Of a DNA stretch of 64,000 bases, positions 46,513 through 54,675 are shown piece by piece. The DNA is from G963422445 sp963422445 (lineage in GTDB: Bacteria; Pseudomonadota; Alphaproteobacteria; Thalassobaculales; Thalassobaculaceae): the NCBI GenBank assembly GCA_963422445.2, contig OY729512.2:4402001-4466000 (forward strand), given 5' to 3'. A model generated the notes under the pieces. The model had not been told where the DNA came from, did not search any database, and saw only the letters and a list, made by a program, of their open reading frames with translations. Position numbers and translations under genes: made by a program. Each line of letters opens with the position of its first letter. The stretch's first letter is position 1.

Positions 46513-46818
46513 TCAACCCGCCCGCGCTTCGAGGGTCGGTATCCCGGAGACATCCACCGTGCGCTCCGCAAGCGCCAGATCGTAGTTGCGTTGCAGATTC
46601 ACCCAGAAGTCGGCACCGTTGCCGAACAGCTTGCCAAAACGAACCGCCATCTCGGCGGTGACCGGCTGCTTCTCGTTGAGGATGTCGTAAAGCGTCTGCC
46701 GTGATATCCCGAGCGCATCGGCCAAGGCCGTCTTGCCCACCGAAAGCGCGGGCAAGATGTCTTCACGCAGGATCTCCCCGGGATACACCGGGTCTATGGA
46801 AGGATATCTTTCGATCAT
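46513..46818 (-). CDS. higA: HigA-family antitoxin (XRE helix-turn-helix)
   Basis: 101 residues. Starts MIERYPSIDPVYPGEIL, the typical HigA opening, with helix-turn-helix VGKTALADALGISRQTLYDILN and ADFWVNLQRNYDLALAE at the C-terminal dimer helix. It overlaps the stop of higB by 4 bp, so toxin precedes antitoxin as in HigBA modules. The toxin gene is split by an IS66-family element, so this antitoxin is now probably an orphan. HigA proteins autorepress their promoter; the native promoter is now 3.5 kb upstream, beyond the IS. Confidence 0.88.
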   Translation of the reverse strand: MIERYPSIDPVYPGEILREDILPALSVGKTALADALGISRQTLYDILNEKQPVTAEMAVRFGKLFGNGADFWVNLQRNYDLALAERTVDVSGIPTLEARAG

Positions 46819-47050
46819 CGGTGATTATCCTTTATGTCCGCATCCGCCGCGCCGTCATCATCCGATCCGAAGGTGACGTGGAAATTAGCCGTCAGGAGAA
46901 CGGCGTGGCGGCCCGCCCGATCGCCCATCAGGGAATGAAAATACGATCCAGGATAGTTCATCCGCTCCGGTCTTTCCACGGCTTCGAGTGCCGAAAGAAT
47001 TCGGCGCAGCTTCCCTGTCCACTCGGCTTTCAAACCCTTTGCCTGACCCC
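46815..47050 (-). pseudogene. higB: higB toxin gene, 3' part (split by IS66-family element)
   Basis: Encodes TRGQAKGLKAEWTGKLRRIL, then ALEAVERPERMNYPGSYFHSLMGDRAGRHAVLLTA and HVTFGSDDDGA, the body of a RelE/HigB-fold mRNA interferase (PG--FH-L-GDR-G motif). Its start lies across the element at 50328. Joining 50328-50283 to 47050-46815 gives exactly 94 codons: MIGSIRHKALRNNWTRGQAKG and on to a stop, a normal 93-residue HigB. As it stands, an ATG-like frame (to 47126) continues into the IS end and would make a chimeric N terminus. Confidence 0.85.
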
Positions 47051-47143
47051 TGGTCCAAGTAAGCGTTCGGGTTCCGGGGGATCGTAACCTTCTACGAATT
47101 TTCCCGCTGATAACTATTCCGCGCATGCGCTACCGTCGGGCGC

Positions 47144-49318
47144 ATGGCGGTTCTCGCCGCGGATTTCTGCACTGACCTGACGTCGGGCGAGGGCGGCGCC
47201 ACCCTGTGGTCGCTTTCCTTGGTGGTGCCGACCTGCGAGCCGCCCGACTGGGAGTCCTTGCTTGAGCAGGCAGAGGCGCGCGTCAAGGAAGAACGGGGCC
47301 GGGCGGTCGTGGCGGATCTTCGCTGCGAGCAGCTGCGGCGGGCGGAGCGTGATGCCTGTTCGCGCGTGCGTTCGCTGGAGAGGCAGCTCGACATCTGCCG
47401 GTTCAAACTCAAGGCGGCTGTCGCTGAGGCCAAAGATGCCGGTAGCGCGGTGTCCTCCGCGCCGAAGATCGGGTCGCGGGCCGCCAAGGCGTTGGAGCGC
47501 AGGGTCAGGTTCCTGGACGACGAGGTGGCCGATCTTCGCGTTACGCTGTACAGGGCTCACGAGCACCGGGAACGGGTCGAGGAACGACACCAGGACGAGA
47601 TCAACTGGCTAAAGCAGGATCTCGACCGAGCGCGCTCGGAAACAGTGAAGGTGTTCCGCAAGGGCGAGCGCGTGGCCGGGTCGCTGCGCAAGCAGTTCGA
47701 CCGGCAGCTCGCGGCGGCCAGGCGGCTGGTGGAGACCCGGGAGGGCACGATCGCATGGCTGCGCGAGTGCAACGGCCGGCTCCGGGCCGCGGTCGTGCGG
47801 GCGACCGAGCTGATCGTGTCGCTGCGTGAGAAGAATGCCCGGCTGCGTGCCGAGGTGCGGGATCTGAAAGGCGAGAACGCGGCGCTGGCCTCGCGTGTCG
47901 AGAAGCTGGAACTCGACCTCGACAAGCTGCGCTCGACCCGGAGCGTCCTGTCGAAGGCGCTCTACGGCAGCAGGAGCGAGCAGCAGCAGAAGCCGGGCAC
48001 CGGGCGCAAGCGCGGCCAGCAGCACCCCGCGCTCGGGCGGAAGAAGGAAACGCGCGAACCGCCGGAGGATGCGCGCGTGTGTCCGCGCTGCGGCAAGCCC
48101 TATGCCGCCAACGGCGAGCGCTGCACCGCTCTCTTCGAGATCGAGGTCGAGGCCTACGAGAACACCATCGTCCGGCCGCGCTACCGCCGCGGTTGCGACT
48201 GCGCGTCCTCGCCGCGCGAGGTGACCGCGCCTGCGGTGACGCGGCTGTTCGAGACCACGCCTTACGGGATCAGCGTCTGGACGTGTGTGCTCTACGAACG
48301 GTTCGTCTGCTGCCGTCCCCTGCATCGGGTCGCGGCGTGGCTCGCCGACATGGGGCTGGCGATCTCGCCGGGGACGCTGGCCGACAGCATCAAGCGCTTC
48401 GTGCCGCTGTTCGAGCCGTTGGCCGAGGCGATCCTCGCGCACCAGAACACCGCCGCGCTGCGCCATGCCGACGAAACATCCTGGCGCGTTCAGGCATATC
48501 GTGAGAAAGGCCGGTCGAGCCGCGCCTGGCTGTGGACCTCGGTGAGCCCGGACGCGGTCTACTACCACATCGATCCCTCACGCAGCGCCGAGGTCGCGAT
48601 GAAGCTGTTCGGCTCGACACAGGGCATCGTGGTTCTGGTCTGCGACCGGTTCAGCGCCTACAGGAAACTGGCCCGCGAGCTCGCCGGCAAGGTGATCCTG
48701 CAATGGTGTTGGGCGCATCAAAGGCGCTCGTTCATCGACTGCGCGGCCGGGCGTGTGCGGCTCAGGCGCTGGCGCCAGAGATGGATCGAGCGGATCGCGC
48801 TGATCGACCGGCTGAACGATGCGCGGCTGGAGCATTACGACCCCGCTCACCCTCTCGAACGCCAGACGCCGGCGTTCGATGCGGCGCACGCCAGGCTGAA
48901 GAAGGCGGTCGACGAGCTGTTCGCATCCGCCGAAGCGGACCTGGCCGGACTGACGGACAGGGCGCGCAGGACCAAGCCGCTGCGATCGCTCGTCAAACAC
49001 CGCGAGGGGCTGTGCGTCTTCGTCGACAAGCCGTTCGTGCCCATGGACAACAACCGCGGCGAGCTTTCGCTGCGCTTCGCGGTCATCGGGCGACGGCTCT
49101 CGTTCGGTTCCGACAGCGAGAAGGGCGCCGGGTTCACGGCGACGATGTACTCGGTGGCCGGCACGCTGGCGATCAACGGCATCGATGTCCGGCGCTGGCT
49201 CCGCGAATGGCTGACCGCGTGCGCGGAGAACGGCGGCAAGCCGCCCGACGACCTGTCGCCCTGGCTGCCGTGGTCGATGAGCGAGGAGCGCCGGCGCGAA
49301 CTCACGGCGTCGGGATGA
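47144..49318 (+). CDS. IS66-family transposase (TnpC-like) with long coiled-coil N terminus
   Basis: 724 residues against about 510-550 for common TnpC. Residues about 30-270 are heptad-rich coiled coil (for example RRAERDACSRVRSLERQLDI, WLKQDLDRARSETVKVF, LASRVEKLELDLDKLRS). A zinc-binding motif CPRCGKPY follows. The catalytic DDE core contains TAALRHADETSWRVQ (Asp), VVLVCDRFSAYRKLA (Asp), ILQWCWAHQRRSF and FVPMDNNRGELSLR (Glu), all typical of IS66. It lies 85 bp inside the left end. The last codons overlap the DruA-like start. Confidence 0.92.
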   Translation: MAVLAADFCTDLTSGEGGATLWSLSLVVPTCEPPDWESLLEQAEARVKEERGRAVVADLRCEQLRRAERDACSRVRSLERQLDICRFKLKAAVAEAKDAGSAVSSAPKIGSRAAKALERRVRFLDDEVADLRVTLYRAHEHRERVEERHQDEINWLKQDLDRARSETVKVFRKGERVAGSLRKQFDRQLAAARRLVETREGTIAWLRECNGRLRAAVVRATELIVSLREKNARLRAEVRDLKGENAALASRVEKLELDLDKLRSTRSVLSKALYGSRSEQQQKPGTGRKRGQQHPALGRKKETREPPEDARVCPRCGKPYAANGERCTALFEIEVEAYENTIVRPRYRRGCDCASSPREVTAPAVTRLFETTPYGISVWTCVLYERFVCCRPLHRVAAWLADMGLAISPGTLADSIKRFVPLFEPLAEAILAHQNTAALRHADETSWRVQAYREKGRSSRAWLWTSVSPDAVYYHIDPSRSAEVAMKLFGSTQGIVVLVCDRFSAYRKLARELAGKVILQWCWAHQRRSFIDCAAGRVRLRRWRQRWIERIALIDRLNDARLEHYDPAHPLERQTPAFDAAHARLKKAVDELFASAEADLAGLTDRARRTKPLRSLVKHREGLCVFVDKPFVPMDNNRGELSLRFAVIGRRLSFGSDSEKGAGFTATMYSVAGTLAINGIDVRRWLREWLTACAENGGKPPDDLSPWLPWSMSEERRRELTASG

Positions 49319-50196
49319 CCGGCGCGGTCGAGTGCCGCTACTACGGCCGAGACTTCACCGCCGAGGACATGGCGCTGCTGCGCGCGCTCATCGCCACCGA
49401 GCCCCAACCGAACCGCGCGGCGTTGTCGAGAGAGTTCTGCCAGCGCATCGGCTGGCTCAAGCCCGACGGCGGCCTCAAGGACATGATGGCCCGCGTCACC
49501 ATGCTCGCCATGCACCGCGACGGCGTGATCGCTTTGCCGCCGCCGAGAGGGCGGCGTAATCCGCCCCGCCCGATCGTCTTCGGACCCGACACCGAACCGC
49601 CATTGTTCCCCGCGCCGACCACCCTCGACGAGGTCCGCCCGCTGGAGATGCGCCCCGTCGTTCGCGAGACCCGCGAGGGCAGGCTGTGGAACGAGTTCGT
49701 CGCCCGCTACCACTATCTCGGATACAAGACCCTGGTCGGCGCCCAGATGCGCTACGCCGTCCACGACCGAAACGGCTGGCCGCTCGCCATGCTCGGCTTC
49801 TCCACCGCCGCCTGGAAGCTCGCCCCGCGCGACAACTTCATCGGATGGTCGCCCGAGATGCGTGAGAAGAACCTCCCCCTGGTGGTCGACAACCCGCGGT
49901 TCCTGATCCTGCCCTGGATCGAGATCCCCAACCTCGGCTCGCACATCCTCGCCATCGTGCGCCGCCGCCTGCCCGGGGACTGGACCGAGCGCTACAACGT
50001 CACGCCGGTGCTTATCGAGACCTTCGTCGAGACCCCGCGTTACACCGGCGCCGTCTACCGGGCATCGGGCTGGCTACGCGTCGGGACTACCCAGGGGCGC
50101 GGTCGCTACGACCGGGACAAGCGCTACGACAAACCCCGCAAGGACGTCTGGCTCTGGCCTCTCAGAAGGGATTGGCGGCGCGCCCTCAATCGGTAG
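49315..50196 (+). CDS. DruA-like (DUF4338) accessory protein of the IS66-family element
   Basis: 293 residues from ATG 49315, which overlaps the transposase stop (ATGA), implying translational coupling. An N-terminal region (residues about 1-95, YYGRDFTAEDMALLRALIA, NRAALSREFCQRIGW) looks helical and possibly DNA-binding. The DUF4338 core follows: WNEFVARYHYLGYKTLVG, MRYAVHDRNGWPLAMLGF, IGWSPEMREKNL, NPRFLILPWI, NLGSHILAIVRRRLPGDW, ETFVETPRYTGAVYRASGW and VGTTQGRGRYD. The same family is called DruA in Druantia phage defence. It ends 86 bp before the right inverted repeat, so it is part of the element. Its role here is unknown. Confidence 0.85.
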   Translation: MTGAVECRYYGRDFTAEDMALLRALIATEPQPNRAALSREFCQRIGWLKPDGGLKDMMARVTMLAMHRDGVIALPPPRGRRNPPRPIVFGPDTEPPLFPAPTTLDEVRPLEMRPVVRETREGRLWNEFVARYHYLGYKTLVGAQMRYAVHDRNGWPLAMLGFSTAAWKLAPRDNFIGWSPEMREKNLPLVVDNPRFLILPWIEIPNLGSHILAIVRRRLPGDWTERYNVTPVLIETFVETPRYTGAVYRASGWLRVGTTQGRGRYDRDKRYDKPRKDVWLWPLRRDWRRALNR

Positions 50197-50282
50197 AAGC
50201 ATGCCCGGGCGCGGCCGGATGCGGGTGAGCATGCCAACAAGCCGATAATCGTCTCCTCATCCCCCGGAACCCGAACGCTTAC

Positions 50283-50328
50283 TGGTCCAATTATTGCGAA
50301 GCGCTTTGTGTCGAATACTTCCGATCAT
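50283..50328 (-). pseudogene. higB: higB toxin gene, 5' part
   Basis: Encodes MIGSIRHKALRNNW from ATG 50328, the start expected for HigB, followed directly by the right inverted repeat of the IS66-family element. The first copy of the target duplication is 50283-50290. In the present sequence the frame continues into the IS end as SKRSGSGG and stops. Confidence 0.8.
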
Positions 50329-50538
50329 GATCACAAGGTGAGCGCGTTGAACACGGTCGGGCAGGAAGAAGGGGCGATCGGGTTGCTTGAGGACCGCGAC
50401 CCGCAGGTTGCGCAGCACTCCTGACGTATGACCGAATCTCCGTGCAGCGTCTTCGAGGTCGAGCTTCCCGACGAAGAGCGCCCGCAAGGCCTCGTATTGT
50501 CGATGAGTACTGTTTTTCGGAGTGAGGACATGATGCAT
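50329..50538 (-). pseudogene. N-terminal remnant of an unassigned transposase family
   Basis: Encodes MHHVLTPKNSTHRQYEALRA then LFVGKLDLEDAARRFGHTSGVLRNLR and KQPDRPFFLPDR. This opening (MHHVLT-KNS-HRQYEALRA---AARRFG) is, from memory, that of a widespread large transposase annotated only as 'transposase' or IS1634-like. It stops at the higB start region and the rest is missing. A C-terminal piece probably of the same family lies at 62170-62600, and the two loci share a terminal-looking repeat. Confidence 0.6.
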
Positions 50539-50928
50539 GTGGTCTTGCCTGTCAATCCGCCCGTTAGCCTGTGATGTTCACAACATTTTGTCAAGTCGGC
50601 GGCTTCAACCGTGCTCGCATGCGTTGACCCTGGATATGATGGTTTGGGATCAGGAAAACGGATTTACGGGCAGATCAGGTGTTCTGGCGTGATCATTCGG
50701 GCGTTCGGGACACGCGGTGCGGTCTGGCCAAGCGGGCGCGTCATCACTATTACAACGTGTTTATGTCATGCCAACAGGCAAAACAACATGCGATCGACAA
50801 CGCCGAACCCCAAACATGCTCGGACACAGGGGGCATCAGAGCCCCCGATTACACGGATCAGAATCTTCATTGGGGATTCAGGCTAAGAGAACCGCTCTTT
50901 CTGATAGCCATCGATAGTGGCCGCGAAC
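50539..50928. other. Intergenic region upstream of higB and downstream of tatC
   Basis: About 390 bp. It contains the repeat at 50570-50630 and a perfect 6-bp hairpin at 50829-50846 (GGGGGC-ATCAGA-GCCCCC). On the tatC strand the hairpin lies 83 bp past the stop but is not followed by a T run, so an intrinsic terminator is doubtful. No gene is supported. Confidence 0.5.
50570..50630. repeat. Dispersed repeat copy 1 (probable transposon end)
   Basis: This roughly 60-bp stretch shares about three quarters of its bases, in the same orientation, with 62614-62672. Shared blocks include TGTGA, CTCACAA/TTCACAA, TTGTCA, TCGGCG, TCAACCGTGCTC and GTTGACC/GTTAACC. Both copies lie just upstream of minus-strand pieces of the same type of transposase, so it is probably the terminal region of that element. 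Confidence 0.55.
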
Positions 50929-51735
50929 TCAGTTTCCACTGGCGTTTTCGGCCTCTGCATCCTCACTTGCCGATTCATCACGGCGTTTTTCGATCACCCG
51001 AGCACACAGAATCGACACCTCGTAGAGCATGATGACCGGTACCGCAAGCAGAACCTGACTGATGACATCCGGCGGCGTGATGATTGCAGCAACAACAAAT
51101 GCGATCAGGATAGCATATTTCCGCTTTGCCTTGAGCCCGGTCGTCGTCACCAGACCCACCCGGGTCAACAGGATGATCAGCACCGGCAGTTCGAAACAGA
51201 CGCCAAATGCGAAGATCAGCCGCATGACCAGAGAAAGATATTGGTCGACCTTCGGTTCGAGCTCCATCGGCAGGACACCGTTACTGCCAGGCTGCTCGAA
51301 ACTCAGGAAAAACCGCCAAGCCAAGGGAATCACGAGATAATAAACCACCGCGGCGCCAAGTGCGAAAAGCAGCGGCGTTGCGATCAGGAAGGGAATGAAG
51401 GCCTTTTTCTCGTTCCGATAGAGGCCGGGGGCGACAAAGCTCCAGATCTGTCCGGCAATGACCGGAAAGGCAACGCATAATGCCGCGAAGAAGGCGACCT
51501 TGATCTGCGTGAAGAAAGCTTCGTGAAGAGCCGTGAAGATCATGCGTCGGCCTTCCTGCCCTTCCGTCAGGTTGGCGAGCGGCTGCACCAGAAAATTATA
51601 GATTTCGCCGGACACTGCGTAACACAGAAAAAATGCAACGATGAATCCGACGAAGGAATAAAGCAGCCGTTGACGCAACTCGATCAGATGATCGAGCAAT
51701 GGCATTTTCTCGTCTTCGATATTCCGGTCGGACAT
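50929..51735 (-). CDS. tatC: Twin-arginine translocase subunit TatC
   Basis: 268 residues with six membrane helices. Diagnostic text: MPLLDHLIELRQRLLYS at the N terminus, FFTQIKVAFFAALCVAFPVI and IWSFVAPGLYRNEKKAFIPF. TatC recognises twin-arginine signal peptides and starts assembly of the Tat pore. It starts 3 bp after tatB. The C-terminal about 20 residues are acidic (RDESASEDAEAENASGN). Confidence 0.96.
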   Translation of the reverse strand: MSDRNIEDEKMPLLDHLIELRQRLLYSFVGFIVAFFLCYAVSGEIYNFLVQPLANLTEGQEGRRMIFTALHEAFFTQIKVAFFAALCVAFPVIAGQIWSFVAPGLYRNEKKAFIPFLIATPLLFALGAAVVYYLVIPLAWRFFLSFEQPGSNGVLPMELEPKVDQYLSLVMRLIFAFGVCFELPVLIILLTRVGLVTTTGLKAKRKYAILIAFVVAAIITPPDVISQVLLAVPVIMLYEVSILCARVIEKRRDESASEDAEAENASGN

Positions 51736-51738
51736 GGC

Positions 51739-52347
51739 TTAACGTCCGCGACCGACGGGTGATTTCTTACGGGCCGCGATTCCTGCCGTGGCCGGCCGGA
51801 TCGTGATCCTGCGAACCCCGTTCGCACCGCGCCCCGGCTGTTGGGCAGCACCGCCCGAAACCGAAGCCGGTTTGCGCGGGGTCCGCTTCCCGGAGGACCC
51901 GCGGGATGTCGTGCGTTCCGAACTGCGAGATCCGGGCACACGTTCCGGAGCCTGGAGCCCGTCGCTTCCAGTCCTGCTACCCGTTGTTACCGGAGCTCCC
52001 GGTGAGTCGGTAGTGATCGTAGGGGCCGTCGCAAGCGTGCGCGTTTCTTCAACGACGCCACGCGTCTCGTTGAGAGCCTCCATCATCGACCCGTCAGGAT
52101 CGACGGTGTTACGGATCGTATTGCCGATATCGCCCCTTGTCAGGTTTTGTGCCTGCTTGCGGATATCGTCGAGCTCAGCCTCGCGCGCCACCTCTTCAAC
52201 CGAATTCTGGAAATCGCGGGCTATGGCCCGCACCTTCCGGATACCCTTCATGACCGTACGAATCACGTTGGGAAGGTCTTTCGGACCGACGACCAGAACG
52301 GCAACGAGTGCGATCAGGAAAAATTCCTGCCAGCCGAGGTCAAGCAT
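51739..52347 (-). CDS. tatB: Twin-arginine translocase subunit TatB
   Basis: 202 residues. One membrane helix at the N terminus (MLDLGWQEFFLIALVAVLVV), then the family GPKDLPNVIRTV and an amphipathic helix (VRAIARDFQNSVEEVAREAEL). A long Ser/Thr/Pro/Arg-rich tail has low conservation. TatB forms the receptor complex with TatC. Confidence 0.93.
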   Translation of the reverse strand: MLDLGWQEFFLIALVAVLVVGPKDLPNVIRTVMKGIRKVRAIARDFQNSVEEVAREAELDDIRKQAQNLTRGDIGNTIRNTVDPDGSMMEALNETRGVVEETRTLATAPTITTDSPGAPVTTGSRTGSDGLQAPERVPGSRSSERTTSRGSSGKRTPRKPASVSGGAAQQPGRGANGVRRITIRPATAGIAARKKSPVGRGR

Positions 52348-52420
52348 GATTCTGGTTCCGTGATGACCGGTTCACGGGTAGCGGTCGGTTTCCCGCGACA
52401 GTCGAGGCCGCCCCGTCAAA

Positions 52421-52642
52421 TCAGCTCTTTGCCGTTTGATCGCCCTTGACCGGATCCGCGGCCTCCGCCTTGAGCGACTTCGCCTCTTCATCGGCGTCGT
52501 CGGTCTCCTTCATGCCGGATTTGAAATTCCGCAACCCCTTGCCGAAATCGCCCATGAGTGATGAAATCTTGCCACGCCCGCCAAACAGCAAGAGAACCAC
52601 AGCGAGAACGATCAACCAGTGCCAGATGCTGGTGAATCCCAT
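52421..52642 (-). CDS. tatA: Twin-arginine translocase subunit TatA
   Basis: About 73 residues from ATG 52642: membrane helix IWHWLIVLAVVLLLFG, then GRGKISSLMGDFGKGLRNFKSGM, the TatA hinge and amphipathic helix, and an acidic tail. The open frame extends to 52678 but TatA proteins start at MGFTSIW-type text. First of the tatABC run, with 73 bp to tatB. Confidence 0.93.
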   Translation of the reverse strand: MGFTSIWHWLIVLAVVLLLFGGRGKISSLMGDFGKGLRNFKSGMKETDDADEEAKSLKAEAADPVKGDQTAKS

Positions 52643-52699
52643 GTGACCCGCTCCATTTCCAGAACCGAAGGGCCGCACCTTGCGTGCGACGGACCCCGT

Positions 52700-53857
52700 T
52701 TATGCACCAGATTCCGCGCCACTGCAACGCCCAAACCCCGGCGCCGCCCCACCACCAGTCCCTGGCCCGCTTCCATCGGTGACAGGAAAGGCAAAAATCT
52801 GCGACGGGTCGAGCGTGATCGAGACCATTTCGCCCGGTTTCGGCAGCACGATTCCGGCCATTCTCGAATGCAGATGCAGACGCTGTCCAACCCCCGGTGC
52901 CGATCCGAAAAATGAAAGATGGATCAAGCTGGTGCGACCGAGCATGCGTGCCTCCACCACCTCGGCACGCCGGTCCTCGGGGGCGTTGCCGTCGCGTCGG
53001 AGCAGCAACGCCTCGGGGCGGATCACGACCTCGACTGGCGTTCCGTCATCCATCCCATCGATCGACAATGGCAAAGCGCCAAGCGCGGTCTCGACGCACT
53101 GACCACGCGCAATTCCGTCAAGACGGTTGAGTTCACTGAAGAATCCGGCAACAAAAGCATTGACCGGATGGCAATACAAATCCGATGGTGCCCCCGTCTG
53201 CATGACCTGACCGTTCTGCATCACCACGATTCGGTCCGCCATGAACATGGCTTCCTCGGAGTCATGAGTGACCATGAGAGTGGCGCAGCCGGTGGTCTTG
53301 AGCAGATGCAGCAATTCGTCGCGGATCTGGTCGCGCAGCCGTGCATCAATTCCTGAATAGGGTTCGTCAAGCAGGATCACCGGCGGGCTCGGCGCCAACG
53401 CCCTGGCGAGTGCCACACGCTGTTGCTGGCCTCCAGACAGCGTGTGCGGAAAGGTATTGGCAAACCGGTGCATTTGTACTCGTTCCAGCAACGACATCGC
53501 CCTGTCATGGCGCTCGCCGCGCCGCAGATTCTTGAGGCCGAACTTGACATTATCGAGCACTGAAAGGTGCGGGAACAGAGCGAAATCCTGAAACACCATC
53601 CCAACACCGCGCTCTTCCGGCGGGACTTGCCGGGCGCGGTCGGCGACGACTTCACCGTTGATCCAAACCCGGCCGCACTGCAAGGGCTCAAGACCAGCAG
53701 CAAGCCGCAAGGCCGTGGACTTTCCGCAGCCGGACGGTCCGAGCAGGCACACAACCTCACCCGCGTCGACGGACAGTGCCAACCCCGAGACCGCTGGCGG
53801 TCCGTCATAGCTGTGGGTCAGACCTTCGATCTGCAATGCCGGTATCAAAGAGTTCAA
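52700..53857 (-). CDS. ABC transporter ATPase with TOBE domain (FbpC-like), orphan
   Basis: 385 residues. Nucleotide-binding domain: Walker A GPSGCGKSTALRLAAGLE near residue 40, MVFQDFALFPHLSV, signature LSGGQQQRVALARALAP, Walker B ILLDEPYSGIDARLR and H-loop VTHDSEEA. A C-terminal TOBE region (PVEVVIRPEALLLRRDG, GRTSLIHLSF, SITLDPSQIFAF) and a Gly-rich tail follow. The sequence is of the CUT1/ferric-iron class (FbpC, PotA, UgpC). No permease or binding protein is adjacent, so its partners are elsewhere. It lies 57 bp upstream of tatA in the scpB-tatA interval, which is usually short. Confidence 0.85.
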   Translation of the reverse strand: MNSLIPALQIEGLTHSYDGPPAVSGLALSVDAGEVVCLLGPSGCGKSTALRLAAGLEPLQCGRVWINGEVVADRARQVPPEERGVGMVFQDFALFPHLSVLDNVKFGLKNLRRGERHDRAMSLLERVQMHRFANTFPHTLSGGQQQRVALARALAPSPPVILLDEPYSGIDARLRDQIRDELLHLLKTTGCATLMVTHDSEEAMFMADRIVVMQNGQVMQTGAPSDLYCHPVNAFVAGFFSELNRLDGIARGQCVETALGALPLSIDGMDDGTPVEVVIRPEALLLRRDGNAPEDRRAEVVEARMLGRTSLIHLSFFGSAPGVGQRLHLHSRMAGIVLPKPGEMVSITLDPSQIFAFPVTDGSGPGTGGGAAPGFGRCSGAESGA

Positions 53858-53934
53858 TCCCGTTCTTACCTCTGTCCATCGTGGGCTTGTGATCCAGCTG
53901 AATGCCGGATCGCGCGAACATCCGCCCGCAACCG

Positions 53935-54675
53935 CTAATGCATCGCCGAATCGTTACTGTCCGGATCAAATCCGAACAAGTCATCCTGTTGGGCGTTTGA
54001 CCCCTCATCTTCGAGATCTTCCGGCAAATCAAGCGACATCGGCCCGGAACGCCGGTCGAGCATACCGGTCGCCTTGAGTTCCTCGATCCCGGGAAGATCG
54101 GTCAACGCGGCAAGGCCAAAATGGTTCAGGAACTCCACGCTCGTTCCCCATTGCAGAGGCCGGCCGGGTGTATTCCGACGACCACGAGGCCGGATCCATC
54201 CAACCTCCAGCAGGACATCAAGCGTACCACGGCTTACAGAGACGCCGCGGATATCCTCGATCTCAGCCCGGGTGACCGGCTGGTGATAGGCAATGATCGC
54301 CAGGGTCTCAACGGCCGCGCGGGACAGCCGGCGCTTGACCGCCACCTCCATACGCAAGTGATTTGCAAGATCTGGAGCAGTTCGGAAAGCCCAGCCGCCA
54401 CCCACCTGAACAAGATTGACACCTTTGCCACGATACTCTTCAACCAGATGTGCCAAAACCTTCGCAACCGGCTCGTTCGGCGGCAGCCGTTGCTGCAAGG
54501 CAGTCTCACTGACAGGTTCAGCGCTAGCGAACAGCAGCGCCTCAATCACACGGACCTGATGGTTGAAATCATCCTCGTTCAGTGTACCGATCCCCGCGAC
54601 GGACGGGCTGTCGATGCAGGTGCTTTCGGGATCCGCCATCCCGGAAGCGTTGGACGATCCGACCGTTTCGCTCAT
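53935..54675 (-). CDS. scpB: Segregation and condensation protein B
   Basis: 246 residues. Two winged-helix domains: IEALLFASAEPVSETALQQRLP and RLSRAAVETLAIIAYHQPVTRAEIEDIRGVSV (in part), then GRRNTPGRPLQWGTS and FLNHFGL. ScpB dimers bind ScpA at the SMC heads. N- and C-terminal acidic extensions (about 30 residues each) are not conserved. Overlaps the scpA stop by 4 bp. Confidence 0.93.
   Translation of the reverse strand: MSETVGSSNASGMADPESTCIDSPSVAGIGTLNEDDFNHQVRVIEALLFASAEPVSETALQQRLPPNEPVAKVLAHLVEEYRGKGVNLVQVGGGWAFRTAPDLANHLRMEVAVKRRLSRAAVETLAIIAYHQPVTRAEIEDIRGVSVSRGTLDVLLEVGWIRPRGRRNTPGRPLQWGTSVEFLNHFGLAALTDLPGIEELKATGMLDRRSGPMSLDLPEDLEDEGSNAQQDDLFGFDPDSNDSAMH

Larger units (their letters stand above)
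47059..50282 (+). mobile_element. IS66-family element carrying transposase and DruA-like gene (3224 bp)
   Basis: Complete element. The ends are perfect 24-bp inverted repeats beginning GTAAGCGTTCGGGTTCCGGG, with the GTAA start usual for IS66. An 8-bp direct repeat TGGTCCAA flanks it at 47051-47058 and 50283-50290, the IS66 target-duplication size. It carries a TnpC-like transposase and a DruA/DUF4338-like gene overlapping by ATGA, and no tnpA or tnpB. It inserted into higB; removing it with one TGGTCCAA restores the toxin frame. Perfect ends and intact genes suggest a recent arrival. Confidence 0.93.

Noticed and set aside
48847..49944. 365-codon minus-strand frame opposite the IS66 transposase and DruA-like gene
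   Set aside because: Low-complexity shadow frame; the plus-strand genes have catalytic motifs and an ATGA overlap.
49315..50196. Druantia defence locus
   Set aside because: Only the DruA-like protein is present; none of the other Druantia genes, such as the large DruE helicase, is in the window, and the gene lies inside IS66 ends.
50829..50846. Hairpin GGGGGC-ATCAGA-GCCCCC as a tatC terminator
   Set aside because: No T run follows on the tatC strand and it lies 83 bp past the stop, so it is noted only as a hairpin.
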